A DNA stretch of 64,000 bases. Origin: Prochlorococcus marinus CUG1417. GTDB taxonomy: Bacteria; Cyanobacteriota; Cyanobacteriia; PCC-6307; Cyanobiaceae. Within the stretch, counting starts at the first letter, position 1; each line of letters starts with the position of its first letter. The position numbers were made by a program, and so were the translations under genes. The stretch covers positions 434,001 to 498,000 of the forward strand of contig NZ_JAAORN010000002.1 of NCBI RefSeq assembly GCF_017695975.1. Direction: 5' to 3'. The notes beneath the pieces were generated by a model that saw nothing but the letters and a program-made list of their open reading frames with translations, did not search any database and was not told the origin of the DNA. Shown one piece after another: positions 18,356 to 28,367 of this stretch.

Positions 18356-19516
18356 TTAGTAATCTACACCTCTTTTCAAATCAACTCCAACATTTGCATA
18401 ATGCTTATGACAAACCATTTCAGAGTAGACATCAGCAAGTTCAAAGTATGAAGGTTCATTTTTACACCTCCCAGTAATGACAACTTCTGTTTCTACTGGT
18501 TTTTTTAAGAGCGTTTGATGTATTGATTCCATAGGTAGCAGTTCTAAATCAACAGTTGGATTCAATTCATCTAAAATGATTGTTTTATACAAACCAGACA
18601 AAATAGCAGCTTTAGCAATTTCCCATGCTCTTTCAGCCTCAACATAATCAATTGGTTGTTGCTGACCTCTCCATACGATGGCATCTCTGCCTGAACGCAA
18701 ATGATCCACTAAATGAGGGTAACTCTCTCTCAAAGCTTCTATGGCGGCATCTTCTGTATAACCATTGCCACCCTTTAGCCACTGTAATATTAAAACTCTA
18801 TGACTTTTATCTTGAGATATTCCTTTACCAATAGCTTGAAGAGCTTTACCAAGTGCACTTGTCGATTTACCCTTTCCTTCACCTGTATAAATCTCAATTC
18901 CACCACTAGAACTACTTTGTTTGGCTAGTTTTGATAAGTTTCCTGTTAAACGTGGTCTCATTTCTGAATGGAGTTGAGATATTCTTACCAAAGAGGAAGG
19001 AGCTGCCCTTCCGGTAATAATTATTTCTAATCCATCTGGACGATTTTGAAGAGAGTCAACTACTTCATTGATATCAAGCATTCCTAAATCCAGAACTGGG
19101 TTTAATTCATCTAGAACAACTACAGAATAAAGAGAACTAGCAATAGCTCCTTTAGCAATATTCCAACCTCTCTCAGCCTCACCAACATCAAACTTTGTCA
19201 CTTGATCAGCAGTAAAGAATTCAGATCTTCCTGTCCTAACGTGATCAATTAAATGTGGAAAGCCTCTTTGCAAAGCCTCTATAGCTGAATCCTCGTCATA
19301 TGGTCTCTCAGGACCTTTTAAAAATCTTAGAAGTAATACTCTTGACTGTCTTTTTTCGCATATTCCTAATCCTATTGTCCTGAGAACTACTCCCAAAGCA
19401 GCCTGACTTTTTCCCTTACCCTCTCCATCATATATATGTAATTGACCTTTTGATCTCTCTTGACTGTCATTTGCAGTGACAATTCCAATTCCTCTATTTC
19501 TACTCGTATTCGCCAA
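18356..19516 (-). CDS. cobO: Tandem-duplicated CobO/BtuR cobalamin adenosyltransferase
   Basis: CobO/BtuR transfers the adenosyl group of ATP to cob(I)alamin-type corrinoids. This 386-residue protein contains the domain twice. The first P-loop, GEGKGKS, is at 31-37 with VVLDELNP at 133-140; the second, TGEGKGKS, is at 211-218 with a matching ILDELNP. E. coli BtuR is about 196 residues and has one copy. Both copies keep the P-loop, so both may bind ATP. The start is TTG 19516, because no ATG or GTG precedes the first domain. Confidence 0.88.
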   Translation of the reverse strand: MANTSRNRGIGIVTANDSQERSKGQLHIYDGEGKGKSQAALGVVLRTIGLGICEKRQSRVLLLRFLKGPERPYDEDSAIEALQRGFPHLIDHVRTGRSEFFTADQVTKFDVGEAERGWNIAKGAIASSLYSVVVLDELNPVLDLGMLDINEVVDSLQNRPDGLEIIITGRAAPSSLVRISQLHSEMRPRLTGNLSKLAKQSSSSGGIEIYTGEGKGKSTSALGKALQAIGKGISQDKSHRVLILQWLKGGNGYTEDAAIEALRESYPHLVDHLRSGRDAIVWRGQQQPIDYVEAERAWEIAKAAILSGLYKTIILDELNPTVDLELLPMESIHQTLLKKPVETEVVITGRCKNEPSYFELADVYSEMVCHKHYANVGVDLKRGVDY

Positions 19517-19558
19517 TTGAACAAAAATAATAGATTTAATCTAATATATAAATAAGAA

Positions 19559-19580
19559 TATTATTAAAGATTTAATAATA
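19559..19580. repeat. 22-bp AT palindrome between cobO and larE
   Basis: Arms TATTATTAAA and TTTAATAATA are perfect complements around a central GA. A second, 13-base odd palindrome (TAGATT-T-AATCTA) lies at 19531-19543. Both sit in the 108-base divergent gap. They could be operator sites, but in such AT-rich DNA chance palindromes are common, so the evidence is weak. Confidence 0.35.
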
Positions 19581-19624
19581 AATTCAACCTATTTATATCT
19601 AATCTGAATTTTAAAGTAATTAAC

Positions 19625-20449
19625 ATGTTCAATCAACTAGAAATTCTCTCTGATGAACAAAGTGAAAAGCTTTATACAATAAGAAGATACATTAAGAATC
19701 TCGAGAGTGTTTGCATTGCTTATTCCGGAGGAGTTGATAGCACGTTAGTAGCGTCATTAGCATTCGAGCAATTAGGTAGCAAGGCAATTGCAATAACTGG
19801 TATTTCTCCTGCATTAGCCAAAAATCTTCGCGAAGAAGCAAAAAATCAAGCAAAATGGATTGGAGTAAAGCATTTAGAAATTAAAACATCAGAATTAGAC
19901 CAATCAAGTTACAGTAAAAATCCCAAGGATAGATGCTTTGCATGTAAAAAAGAGCTTCACAAACATACAACCTACCTCTCTAAAAAACTTAATTACAAGA
20001 TTGTTTTAGATGGAGTAAATCTTGATGATCTTAAAGATTACAGACCAGGTATAAAAGCCTCAAAAGAAGCAGGAGTCATCTCTCCCCTTGCAAAATTTAA
20101 ATTCTCAAAACAAGATATTAGGGATATATCAAGAGCATTAGGTTTCCCTTGGTGGGACAAACCTGCTCAACCTTGCTTATCATCAAGATTTCCTTATGGC
20201 CATGAAATCACTAGTAAGAGGCTAAAAATGGTTGAGAAAGCTGAAGAATACCTTAAAGAAGGTGGCTTATCGGAGGTTAGAGTTCGATGTCAAGGATCAA
20301 CTGCAAGAATAGAAATTCCTCAAGATGAATTAAAGCATTTTTTTAATAAATATAATTTTAATGAATTAGTTCAATACTTCTCTAATTTAGGATTTAATTG
20401 CACAAGCTTAGATCTTGAAGGACTAATAAGCGGCAAGTTGAATAGGTAA
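19625..20449 (+). CDS. larE: LarE-type ATP-dependent sacrificial sulfur transferase
   Basis: LarE donates sulfur from one of its own cysteines, or from another sulfur source in some members, to build the nickel-pincer cofactor of lactate racemase. The 274 residues have the PP-loop pyrophosphatase motif SGGVDST at 34-40 and PCLSSRFPYG with C184 in the position of the sacrificial cysteine of Lactobacillus LarE. A C104/C107 pair is also present. No larB, larC or larA is adjacent, so its physiological product here is unclear. It is a member of the NAD/GMP synthase superfamily. Confidence 0.82.
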   Translation: MFNQLEILSDEQSEKLYTIRRYIKNLESVCIAYSGGVDSTLVASLAFEQLGSKAIAITGISPALAKNLREEAKNQAKWIGVKHLEIKTSELDQSSYSKNPKDRCFACKKELHKHTTYLSKKLNYKIVLDGVNLDDLKDYRPGIKASKEAGVISPLAKFKFSKQDIRDISRALGFPWWDKPAQPCLSSRFPYGHEITSKRLKMVEKAEEYLKEGGLSEVRVRCQGSTARIEIPQDELKHFFNKYNFNELVQYFSNLGFNCTSLDLEGLISGKLNR

Positions 20450-20456
20450 TATTATA

Positions 20457-20891
20457 TTAAACAGCCGTTCTGATCTGTTTAGGTACTGCTGAAGGTGGAT
20501 TGCGCTTAATGACACGCAAAGAATGTTCTTGAGCCATTAAAGATTCGATTAAATATTGACTAGCTAGTTCAGGCATCATATTTTGACCACATGTAAAAAT
20601 ATCTAATGCAGAATAATTAGATTCAGGCCAAGTATGTATTGAGATATGAGATTCTGCCAGTAATGCAATTGCCGTAACACCCTGAGGCTCAAATTTATTA
20701 CTAATCAAATTCAGAACTGTTGCATTTGCCAATTTAGCAGCTCTGCTTAAAATACAGCGCAAAAAGGATTCATCATTTAATTTTTCGCAATCGCATCTAT
20801 AAAGTTCCAACAAAAGATGTTTACTTTGATGACTTAATTGTTGCTCATTACTAAAAGAACTTAAAATTTCACTTTTTTTGTAGATTTCCAT
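20457..20891 (-). CDS. speD: S-adenosylmethionine decarboxylase proenzyme
   Basis: SpeD makes the aminopropyl donor for spermidine and carries a pyruvoyl group made by self-cleavage. The cleavage site is E80-S81 in LAESHISIHTWPE, and the catalytic cysteine is C101 in DIFTCG. At 144 residues it is longer than compact prokaryotic members (about 120-130) because of about 20 extra N-terminal and some C-terminal residues. No speE is adjacent. It converges on larE with 7 bases between. Confidence 0.92.
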   Translation of the reverse strand: MEIYKKSEILSSFSNEQQLSHQSKHLLLELYRCDCEKLNDESFLRCILSRAAKLANATVLNLISNKFEPQGVTAIALLAESHISIHTWPESNYSALDIFTCGQNMMPELASQYLIESLMAQEHSLRVIKRNPPSAVPKQIRTAV

Positions 20892-20943
20892 TTAAGAAAT
20901 TTATATGAATTTAAGATTAGCTAAAAATCAAGCATTTTTGAAA

Positions 20944-22035
20944 TTATAAATGAATCATTTGTGAAGAGCTCAAGAAAGACTGATTAAATTTATCTAAATG
21001 TGTCGCACTTATAAAACATTGACTATCTTTGCCAACAGAATTTAATAACAAATTTTGTCTGGATAAATCTAATTCCGCCAAGACGTCATCCAATATAAGT
21101 ATTGGAGGAGCATTTAATGATTTTGTTAATAAATCTAGTTCAGCCATCTTTAAAGCCAAGATAAAAGTCCTTTGCTGTCCTGATGAACCATATTTTCTCA
21201 CTGAAACATTATTTATTAAAAACTCAACATCATCACGATGAGGGCCAAAATTACATTTACCAGTTAATGCTTCTATTGAACGCTGATTTAAGAGTTGTTC
21301 TGCTATTTTTTTACTAATAATTTCTTCCTCTTCTTCTTCAGGACTTACATTTTCTATGCCCGAAAGATAATTTATGTCTATTTTCTCTTTAGACTTACTT
21401 AAATGATTATGCCAATATTCAACATATGGCTTTATTTTTAATAAAGCCCTTCTTCTACGCCTAAAAATTCTTGTACTTATTATTGACATTTGAATATCAA
21501 AGCTTTCAAGAATATCTGAGGAATTAGTTCTCAAGAAACTTTCTGAACGCCAAAAATGACTTCTTTGCTTTAAAAGCCTGTTAAATCTACTAATCAAGTC
21601 CAAATATACTGGTTCAAGTTGAGATACAACTTTATCAATCCATGTCCTTCGACAACTTGGTTCACTTCTAACAATATCTATATCATTAGAACAGAAACAT
21701 ACACTCCGAATATAATTCTTTATTTCACTCTGCTTTTTCAAGATTGATTCATTAACGTAAATTTTCTTAGGACCTTTTCGGAACAAATTTAACTTTAAAT
21801 CATTTTTGAAATCTATTTGCCCCATAACGACAGCCATATCACTATCGTTTGTTATTAAATCTTTATCACTTAATGCTCTATTAGATTTTAATTGACTTAA
21901 AAATTCAACAGATTCAAGTAAATTTGACTTACCAATACCATTTAATCCAAGAACAATTGTTCTTTGCTCTTTTAGGTCAATTTCAAAACTTTTATGGTTC
22001 CGAAAATTTTTTATTTTTAAGTGATTTAAAAAAAT
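20944..22035 (-). CDS. recF: DNA replication and repair protein RecF (non-standard ATT start)
   Basis: RecF binds gapped DNA with RecO and RecR and helps load RecA. The first in-frame ATG (21837) would lose the ATP site. Reading on upstream without a stop gives FLNHLKIKNFRNHKSF and Walker A GLNGIGKSN (residues 30-38 counted from 22035). The C-terminal SGQQRTF signature and ILILDDVLAELD Walker B are intact. No ATG, GTG or TTG occurs in frame between 21838 and the tRNA. An ATT at 22033-22035 lies exactly where family members have Met (MFL...), giving a normal 363 residues. A start-codon sequencing error is the alternative. Confidence 0.82.
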   Translation of the reverse strand: MFLNHLKIKNFRNHKSFEIDLKEQRTIVLGLNGIGKSNLLESVEFLSQLKSNRALSDKDLITNDSDMAVVMGQIDFKNDLKLNLFRKGPKKIYVNESILKKQSEIKNYIRSVCFCSNDIDIVRSEPSCRRTWIDKVVSQLEPVYLDLISRFNRLLKQRSHFWRSESFLRTNSSDILESFDIQMSIISTRIFRRRRRALLKIKPYVEYWHNHLSKSKEKIDINYLSGIENVSPEEEEEEIISKKIAEQLLNQRSIEALTGKCNFGPHRDDVEFLINNVSVRKYGSSGQQRTFILALKMAELDLLTKSLNAPPILILDDVLAELDLSRQNLLLNSVGKDSQCFISATHLDKFNQSFLSSSQMIHL

Positions 22036-22111
22036 TTTCTTAATGCATTCATTTATTAAATTAGCTAAGTTTATTATATTTAGATTTTCTTTAAAGAAAT
22101 TGAAAATTAAA

Positions 22112-22185
22112 GGGCATGTAGCTCAGTTGGATAGAGCATCAGATTCCGGTTCTGAGAGTCGGGGGTTCGAATCCCTCCATGCTCG
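22112..22185 (+). tRNA. tRNA-Arg (anticodon CCG)
   Basis: The acceptor stem GGGCATG pairs with CATGCTC (one G-U). The anticodon stem TCAGA/TCTGA encloses TTCCGGT, with CCG at 22146-22148. The T-arm GGGGG-TTCGAAT-CCCTC is standard and the discriminator is G. The CCA end is not encoded. It is divergent from recF, 76 bases away. Confidence 0.96.
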
Positions 22186-22195
22186 TAATATGATT

Positions 22196-22642
22196 TTAAA
22201 GTTTGTATCCCATTACTCTTATCCCATTTGGATCTAATATAAATCCACTTTCTTTTAAACTTTTAAATGAAGAAACCGGAGCCTGAACAGAAATACTACA
22301 TCCAGGCATTTCTCTATTTATTTTCTCAATGGTGACTTGAAGCAATATTGAATAAAAAAGTTGCTGATTATCACCTGGTATTGCACTTAAATTCCATAAA
22401 TTAGCATTCAATCCCTTGTCTGATGTAACCCTTACAAAGCCATACAATTTATTTTTTAATTCGTTCTGTATGGTGAAAAAGAAATTACTTTTCTGAATTG
22501 CCTCTGTGAGAGGTTTTATTGGGAAGGTTTCACAACCACAATTTGCTAAAAGTTTATTAACTTCTTTAGCTAATGGGATCTTAGAAGAGTTAATAATATA
22601 ACCTTCAGGAAGAACAAGTTTTTTTTTAGAAAAATATTGCAA
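22196..22642 (-). CDS. GNAT-like acetyltransferase-type protein
   Basis: The 148 residues have the feel of a GNAT fold: the beta strand KLYGFVRVTSDKGLNANLWNLSAIPG, a helix QQLFYSILLQVTIEKI, and the C-terminal FKSLKESGFILDPNGIRVMGYKL, where 'LKESGF' is a typical final GNAT helix-strand. The acetyl-CoA-binding Q/RxxGxG/A loop is not conserved, so activity is doubtful. The start is TTG 22642, 3 bases after the ppc stop, which suggests coupling to ppc. Confidence 0.6.
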   Translation of the reverse strand: MQYFSKKKLVLPEGYIINSSKIPLAKEVNKLLANCGCETFPIKPLTEAIQKSNFFFTIQNELKNKLYGFVRVTSDKGLNANLWNLSAIPGDNQQLFYSILLQVTIEKINREMPGCSISVQAPVSSFKSLKESGFILDPNGIRVMGYKL

Positions 22643-22645
22643 TTC

Positions 22646-25615
22646 TCAACCAGTATTTCTCATTCCAGCTGCTATTCCATTAATAGTTAAAAGTGCACCT
22701 CTCAATAGTTCACTTCTACTATAAGCTCTTCTAGATTCGTCATTATCAATAACGAATTCGCTGATTGGGGGTTGCCTTGTTTGGTCTCTAAGTCTTCTCA
22801 AAAGTGAAACCTGCAAAAAGCCCAATGGGATGATAGTTTTATTTCTCAAACTTACCGATGATTTTAAGTCTCTATCAGATTCTAAGAGCTTACTTTTACC
22901 AGTAATTTCAAGTATTAAAGATTTTGTAAGATTATATTCTTTAGCAATTACTTCAAAAATATCTTCAAAGGAATCTTTATTTTCTTTACTACCAAGTTTG
23001 TCAACATAATATTTTGCTACTTCCAAATCTACCTTAGATAATGTCATTTCTACCTTGGAAATAAGCATTCTGAAAAATGGCCATCTTTGATGTAGAACTC
23101 TTAGTAATTCAATTTGTTGTGGATCTGAATTTAATTCAGATGATAATGCAGTTCCTACTCCGAACCAACTTGGCAAGAGAAATCTGCTTTGTGTCCAACC
23201 AAATACCCATGGAATAGCTCTTAAACTAGACAAATCTTTTGCTCCTTTTTTTCTTCTCGCAGGTCTACTAGAAATCTGTAATTTACTTATTTCTTCTATT
23301 GGCGTTACTTCTTGAAAGAAATTTAATAAATCAGGATTCTCATGGACTAATTTTCTGTAATGAGACCTTGATGTTTCTGCCAGCCTAGACATTAATTGAT
23401 TCCATTCTGGTGTGGCATCAAGTCTATTATTTACCAAACTATTCTGAATAACAGCTGTAGTAACTGTTTCTAGATTATACAAAGCCAATTCAGGAAGACT
23501 ATATTTTGAAGCTAAAACTTCACCTTGTTCTGTTATTTTTATGCGCCCTTTTAAAGTACCGCTTGGTTGAGCCAATATTGCCTGATAGGCTGGGCCTCCA
23601 CCTCTACCAACAGAGCCGCCTCTTCCATGAAAAAGTCTTAGCAATATGTTATTTTTACTGGCAAGATTTTGAAGAGCTATTTGCGCTTTATGAATTTCCC
23701 AATTACTGGAAACAAAACCTGAATCTTTATTACTATCAGAATATCCCAGCATTAATTCTTGAAGAGGTTTATAAGATTCACCAACTTTTGGTAATAAAGA
23801 TCTGTAAAAATCTAATTTAAACAACTTCTCCATTACCTCTGGTGCTCTTTTGAGGTCTTCAACAGTTTCGAAAAGAGGAACGACTAATAATTTTGACTTT
23901 TGTGAATTTTGATCAAGAAGTCCCATTTCTTTTGCCAGTAAAATAACTTCAAGCAAATCAGATGCACTATGACTCATTGAAATTACATAAGAATGACAAA
24001 TACGACTTCCAAATTCTTGCTGCAGTCTCTTAACCATTTTAAAAACTGAAAAGGTCTCTTCTGTAGTTTTTGTCCAATTAACATCCGAAGGAATTAAAGG
24101 CCTTTTTGTATTTAACTCATCTATGAGCCACTGAATTTTATCTTCCTCAGACATTTGATCATAAGTAACAGATAAATCAAGGTAATTTGTAAGCTCTTGT
24201 ATAGCTTCACTATGCCTTGTACTTTCTTGACGAATATCTAAACTTGCCAAAGAAAATCCAAAAATATGAACTTGAGTAAGTAAGTTGTTTACCGCTTCAC
24301 AATTTAAATCTGTACTTATTAGGCTATTTTTAATCAGTTCGAGATCATAAGTAAATTCGTTTACTGACTTGTAATATAGATTTTCACTTTTATCAATATT
24401 TTTAGTATCAATTTCTCCCTCCAATTCAAATTTCCACCCACTGTCAGCTAACAAATTATTCCTTTCTTGTGTTAATCTTAATTTCTCTAAAATATAGCTT
24501 AATTTTAACCTGTAAGGTTCTGATCTGTATCTTGTAGCCCTAGCTTCATAGATTTCAGGGAATTTAACTCTATCTGTTTCTAACGACTCTAATAGAGAAG
24601 AACTTACTTGACTCCATTGCATTGATACACTTAATTGATCTCTAAGATTTGTTATTGAAACAATATACCTTTCCAACATCAACTGCCTTTGGTAGCATGC
24701 AGTTCTCCATGTTATCTCAGGAGTGACCGATGGATTGCCATCCCTATCTGAACCAACCCAAGAACCAAAGTTACAAAAAGATTCAGAAGGCATCTGAACA
24801 TCTGGGTAATTTTCGGCAAGTGCTTCCGCAATTCTGCCTCTCAATTGAGGCATTGCATTAAATAAAACTTGCTGAAAATAATGCAAGGCATAATCTACTT
24901 CATCTAAAACTGAAGGTTTAAATTGATGCAATTCATCTGTTCTCCACCAAAGTCTAACTTCCTCTTTTAATTGAGTTTTTAGAGAATTTTTTTCTTCTTT
25001 TGTTAAAAATTGCTCAACCTGTATTTTTTTTAACAGGTTAGCAACTCTAGTTTGCTTATGTCTTATAGTATGCCTTACTATCTCGGTCGGATGTGCAGTA
25101 AAAACTAAACGAATATCCATTTCCTGCAATAACGCCTCTAATCTTCCTGGAGGTACATTTAATTTTCTAAGCCTATAAAATAATTCTCTAAAAGTTACAG
25201 GAGCATTTTGCCTAGCCAATGCTGGGGCAAAAGGGTCAAGGTTGTCTGGAGATTTCTGAACATCCTTATTAGTAAAGCTTTGTATATATCTATCTTCTTC
25301 AACTCTTTGTTCCAAAATATTCACCAATTGAAAATATAATGAAAAGGCCCTTGCTGCCGCAATGGACTCTGCCAAATCCATAGAATTTACAATTTCAACT
25401 ATTTCTTTTTTAAAAGTTTTTGAACTATCACCATCAATTTGTTTTGAATAACTTAATTCTTTAAGCTGTATCAATCTCTCTGCTTGATCAACTGGGCATT
25501 CTTCTCTGAGCACAGATTCCCATAGATCCTCTATCAAAAGACGATTTTTATCAAGTGGATCAATATTACTTATAAGATCCACATTATTATTTTTAATCTG
25601 TTGAAAAGATTCCAT
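22646..25615 (-). CDS. ppc: Phosphoenolpyruvate carboxylase
   Basis: PEP carboxylase adds bicarbonate to PEP to make oxaloacetate and replenishes the partial TCA cycle. The 989-residue enzyme has the catalytic-His motif VFTAHPTE (171-178, H175), [11 protein letters not shown], and the flexible glycine loop [14 protein letters not shown]. It ends with the conserved RNTG. Length is slightly above the bacterial norm. The start ATG 25615 suits the family. A GNAT-like gene follows directly. Confidence 0.98.
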   Translation of the reverse strand: MESFQQIKNNNVDLISNIDPLDKNRLLIEDLWESVLREECPVDQAERLIQLKELSYSKQIDGDSSKTFKKEIVEIVNSMDLAESIAAARAFSLYFQLVNILEQRVEEDRYIQSFTNKDVQKSPDNLDPFAPALARQNAPVTFRELFYRLRKLNVPPGRLEALLQEMDIRLVFTAHPTEIVRHTIRHKQTRVANLLKKIQVEQFLTKEEKNSLKTQLKEEVRLWWRTDELHQFKPSVLDEVDYALHYFQQVLFNAMPQLRGRIAEALAENYPDVQMPSESFCNFGSWVGSDRDGNPSVTPEITWRTACYQRQLMLERYIVSITNLRDQLSVSMQWSQVSSSLLESLETDRVKFPEIYEARATRYRSEPYRLKLSYILEKLRLTQERNNLLADSGWKFELEGEIDTKNIDKSENLYYKSVNEFTYDLELIKNSLISTDLNCEAVNNLLTQVHIFGFSLASLDIRQESTRHSEAIQELTNYLDLSVTYDQMSEEDKIQWLIDELNTKRPLIPSDVNWTKTTEETFSVFKMVKRLQQEFGSRICHSYVISMSHSASDLLEVILLAKEMGLLDQNSQKSKLLVVPLFETVEDLKRAPEVMEKLFKLDFYRSLLPKVGESYKPLQELMLGYSDSNKDSGFVSSNWEIHKAQIALQNLASKNNILLRLFHGRGGSVGRGGGPAYQAILAQPSGTLKGRIKITEQGEVLASKYSLPELALYNLETVTTAVIQNSLVNNRLDATPEWNQLMSRLAETSRSHYRKLVHENPDLLNFFQEVTPIEEISKLQISSRPARRKKGAKDLSSLRAIPWVFGWTQSRFLLPSWFGVGTALSSELNSDPQQIELLRVLHQRWPFFRMLISKVEMTLSKVDLEVAKYYVDKLGSKENKDSFEDIFEVIAKEYNLTKSLILEITGKSKLLESDRDLKSSVSLRNKTIIPLGFLQVSLLRRLRDQTRQPPISEFVIDNDESRRAYSRSELLRGALLTINGIAAGMRNTG

Positions 25616-25668
25616 ATAATCATTATGTCACAAGTAAAAATGTTCAGATCAAATATTTGTTTAAATAA

Positions 25669-26787
25669 TCAAACACTATCCTCTTCATTCTTGATCATAT
25701 CATCGATAGAAAATTTCATTATTTGTTCTATAGAAAAACCTTTTTTATATTGATTTATCCACTTCATAGATTGATTACCTTCTTCAAGCACCACATAGAT
25801 AGGTTTCAAAAGATGTTGCATATTAAATTTTTCTGCAGTAGGTGATAAATCTGATAATAAATTTTGAATCCATTCTCTACAAATAACTTTTTTTCCATCT
25901 CTCCAGTGGATTAATTCTGAATTAAGACTATCTTTAGCAGCATTAATTTCATTTTTATCGCATATTTCTGATAATTCATCAATAGAAAAAATACTTGTAG
26001 TCAAAGGATCTAAAGTATTCATATTTTCAAAAAGATTTAGAATCCTTAGTTCTAGCATTGCCGTTATCCCTAGGAGCAAATTAATATCATGAACGAAATC
26101 ACAAATTCTTAATTCCAAACGATCAAGAATTAAAGGCCTTTGAGGACCATTTGGACGAATTGAAGACCAAAAATGTCTGATATTTTGCATATTTTTATTA
26201 GCTATATTTTTCTCGATCCAATCGATATAGGAATTATGGTTAACAAAAAAAGGTACTTTTTGGGGTGTTTTAGGAAACTGCATCCATCTCTGTGAGTGGT
26301 TTTCCGTAATTTTATTATTTAAAAAAGGCGAACTAGCACTTATGGATAGGTACAAAGCAGCCTCAGACCTTATTAGTCTTATAGCAGCAAAAAGTTTATC
26401 TAAATCATCTATTCCTATATTTATATGTACGCTTGAAGTTGCAATAGATATTCCATAACTATCTTGTATGAATTGATGATAAACATTTTGAATATCAGAT
26501 CGTTGAAATTGTATGTCATGTTTAAAACAGAGCGTGGATGAAGGAATAATTGTTAACTCTTTTTTGTTGAGCCATCGCCTTAACTTTTTTCTTGGATTTA
26601 TTAATTTCTCGTACAAAAAATTGTAATCTTTTTCAGGTGTTGTTATGTATTCAACATTTCTGTTATCTGGCTCTTTTACAAAATCAGGAAATTTTTTCTC
26701 AATTTCTGCCGAAACACCAATATGAGAATTTAAAGAACCTGTGAAAAGTTCCACTTCAAAACCCTTATAAAGATTATTTTGAGTCAT
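25669..26787 (-). CDS. gshA: Glutamate-cysteine ligase, cyanobacterial type
   Basis: GshA joins glutamate and cysteine as the first step of glutathione synthesis. The 372 residues belong to the GCS2-like family: GFEVELFTGSLNSHIGVSAEIE at the N-terminus in pieces, SSVHINIGIDD for substrate binding, and RPLILDRLELRICDF. It follows trpE with no spacer: the trpE stop is immediately followed by its ATG, so the two are almost certainly cotranscribed and coupled. Confidence 0.88.
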   Translation of the reverse strand: MTQNNLYKGFEVELFTGSLNSHIGVSAEIEKKFPDFVKEPDNRNVEYITTPEKDYNFLYEKLINPRKKLRRWLNKKELTIIPSSTLCFKHDIQFQRSDIQNVYHQFIQDSYGISIATSSVHINIGIDDLDKLFAAIRLIRSEAALYLSISASSPFLNNKITENHSQRWMQFPKTPQKVPFFVNHNSYIDWIEKNIANKNMQNIRHFWSSIRPNGPQRPLILDRLELRICDFVHDINLLLGITAMLELRILNLFENMNTLDPLTTSIFSIDELSEICDKNEINAAKDSLNSELIHWRDGKKVICREWIQNLLSDLSPTAEKFNMQHLLKPIYVVLEEGNQSMKWINQYKKGFSIEQIMKFSIDDMIKNEEDSV

Positions 26788-28308
26788 TTATTTATCCAAA
26801 CAGGCCAATGCTTTTAATATCCCTTTTGCTTTATTTATCGTCTCTTGATATTCATTTTCAGGAGAAGAATCAGCAACAATTCCAGCTCCTGCTTGCACTG
26901 AAACATCATATTTCCCATCTCTTGAGGGTTTAACTATCATAGTTCTTATTGTAATTGCAGTATTTAATGCACCATTAATATCAATAGATCCGTAAACACC
27001 AGCATAAGGTCCTCTAGAATCTTTTTCAAAGTCCTTAATCAATTGCATAGCTCTTATTTTTGGCGCACCAGTTACTGTCCCAGCGGGAAAAGATGCTTTA
27101 AGTAAATCCCATACATCAGCATTGTTTTTTAAGATCCCCTCAACTTCACTAACTATATGCATAACGTGTGAATATTTTTCAATAACCATTAAATCCTTGA
27201 CCTTCACAGTCCCAATTTCACAAACTCTCCCAAGATCATTTCTCCCAAGATCAATTAGCATTACGTGCTCAGCTATCTCTTTTGGATCTTTTAATAAATC
27301 CTTTTCTAATTCCAAGTCTTGTTGATTATCAATACCTCTAGGTCTTGTCCCAGCTATTGGTCTTAAGCTTGCAACAATCTGATTATTTTTATTTTTTTCA
27401 GCCTTAACCATTACTTCAGGACTTGAACCTATCAGATACCATGAGCCAAAATCAAAAAATGACATGTATGGAGAGGGATTAACCATCCTCAAACTTCTGT
27501 ATAAATTAAAGGGGTCATTATTGACTTGAGTTTGGAATCTCTGACTTATAACTATTTGGAAGATATCTCCCTTTCTTATATATTCTTTTGCAGAGAGTAC
27601 TGCATCCTCAAAATCTTTTTTCTCCCAATTACTCTCTATATCTAAATTCAAATTCTCATTTTCATTCCAATCTAAAAACTCATTTTCTTTTAGAGGAACT
27701 CTCATTAAATTTCTAGTTTTTTTAATTTTAGAAATTGATTTAAGATACAAATCTTCAATCGAGGAATCTTTTGAAGAAGTTGTATCTGCATAAACCACTG
27801 CAGTAATACATCTTTTTATTTGATCAAAAACAACTAACTGATCAAAAAACATCCAGGTACCATAAGGGATATTGTTTTCAGGTATTTCATTTATTGGAAC
27901 ACTAGGCTCTATTCGATTTATTAATTCATAACCCCAAGAGCCATATAACTGTCCAATTGATGGTAAGTCATTAAGCATGGTTGACTTATATTTCTTTGTC
28001 CAACTCCTTAAAATATCAAAAGGATCACCTTTATGAGTTTCAGTTTTACCATTATTCCAAGTTTTAACTATTTCTTCTCCATAACAAACTGCTTCCCAAA
28101 GAGGTTTAGTAGCAACAATACTCCACCTACCCAAACTTTCCCCACCTTCAACGGATTCAAGAAAAACACCATGGGAATCTTTTGAAGATAACTTTAACCA
28201 AGTCGACAATGGAGTCTCCAAATCTGCTGGCCAAGTTTGAATGATAGGTATAAAATTTTTACCTTCTTTGTAAGCCTTTAGGAAACTATCTTTATGTGAG
28301 CTGATCAT
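26788..28308 (-). CDS. trpE: Anthranilate synthase component I
   Basis: TrpE converts chorismate to anthranilate with ammonia supplied by TrpG, the first step of tryptophan synthesis. The 506 residues contain an N-terminal tryptophan-binding segment FLESVEGGESLGRWS and the C-terminal chorismate-binding signatures RPIAGTRPRG, LIDLGRNDLGRV and FPAGTVTGAPKIRAM. No fused TrpG domain is present. It is 59 bases from psaD; no trp leader peptide or attenuator was seen. Confidence 0.94.
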   Translation of the reverse strand: MISSHKDSFLKAYKEGKNFIPIIQTWPADLETPLSTWLKLSSKDSHGVFLESVEGGESLGRWSIVATKPLWEAVCYGEEIVKTWNNGKTETHKGDPFDILRSWTKKYKSTMLNDLPSIGQLYGSWGYELINRIEPSVPINEIPENNIPYGTWMFFDQLVVFDQIKRCITAVVYADTTSSKDSSIEDLYLKSISKIKKTRNLMRVPLKENEFLDWNENENLNLDIESNWEKKDFEDAVLSAKEYIRKGDIFQIVISQRFQTQVNNDPFNLYRSLRMVNPSPYMSFFDFGSWYLIGSSPEVMVKAEKNKNNQIVASLRPIAGTRPRGIDNQQDLELEKDLLKDPKEIAEHVMLIDLGRNDLGRVCEIGTVKVKDLMVIEKYSHVMHIVSEVEGILKNNADVWDLLKASFPAGTVTGAPKIRAMQLIKDFEKDSRGPYAGVYGSIDINGALNTAITIRTMIVKPSRDGKYDVSVQAGAGIVADSSPENEYQETINKAKGILKALACLDK

Positions 28309-28367
28309 ATTAATAATGTCAGCCCAAATTATAATTATTTTCTTCTTTTATATCAACTTTAAGGAAT

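Noticed and set aside
19517-19624. Cobalamin riboswitch near cobO
   Set aside because: I looked for the B12-box (GCCACTG) and find none in this gap.
20944-21837. Short RecF starting at the first in-frame ATG
   Set aside because: It would lack Walker A and the first ~66 residues although the frame upstream is open and clearly RecF.
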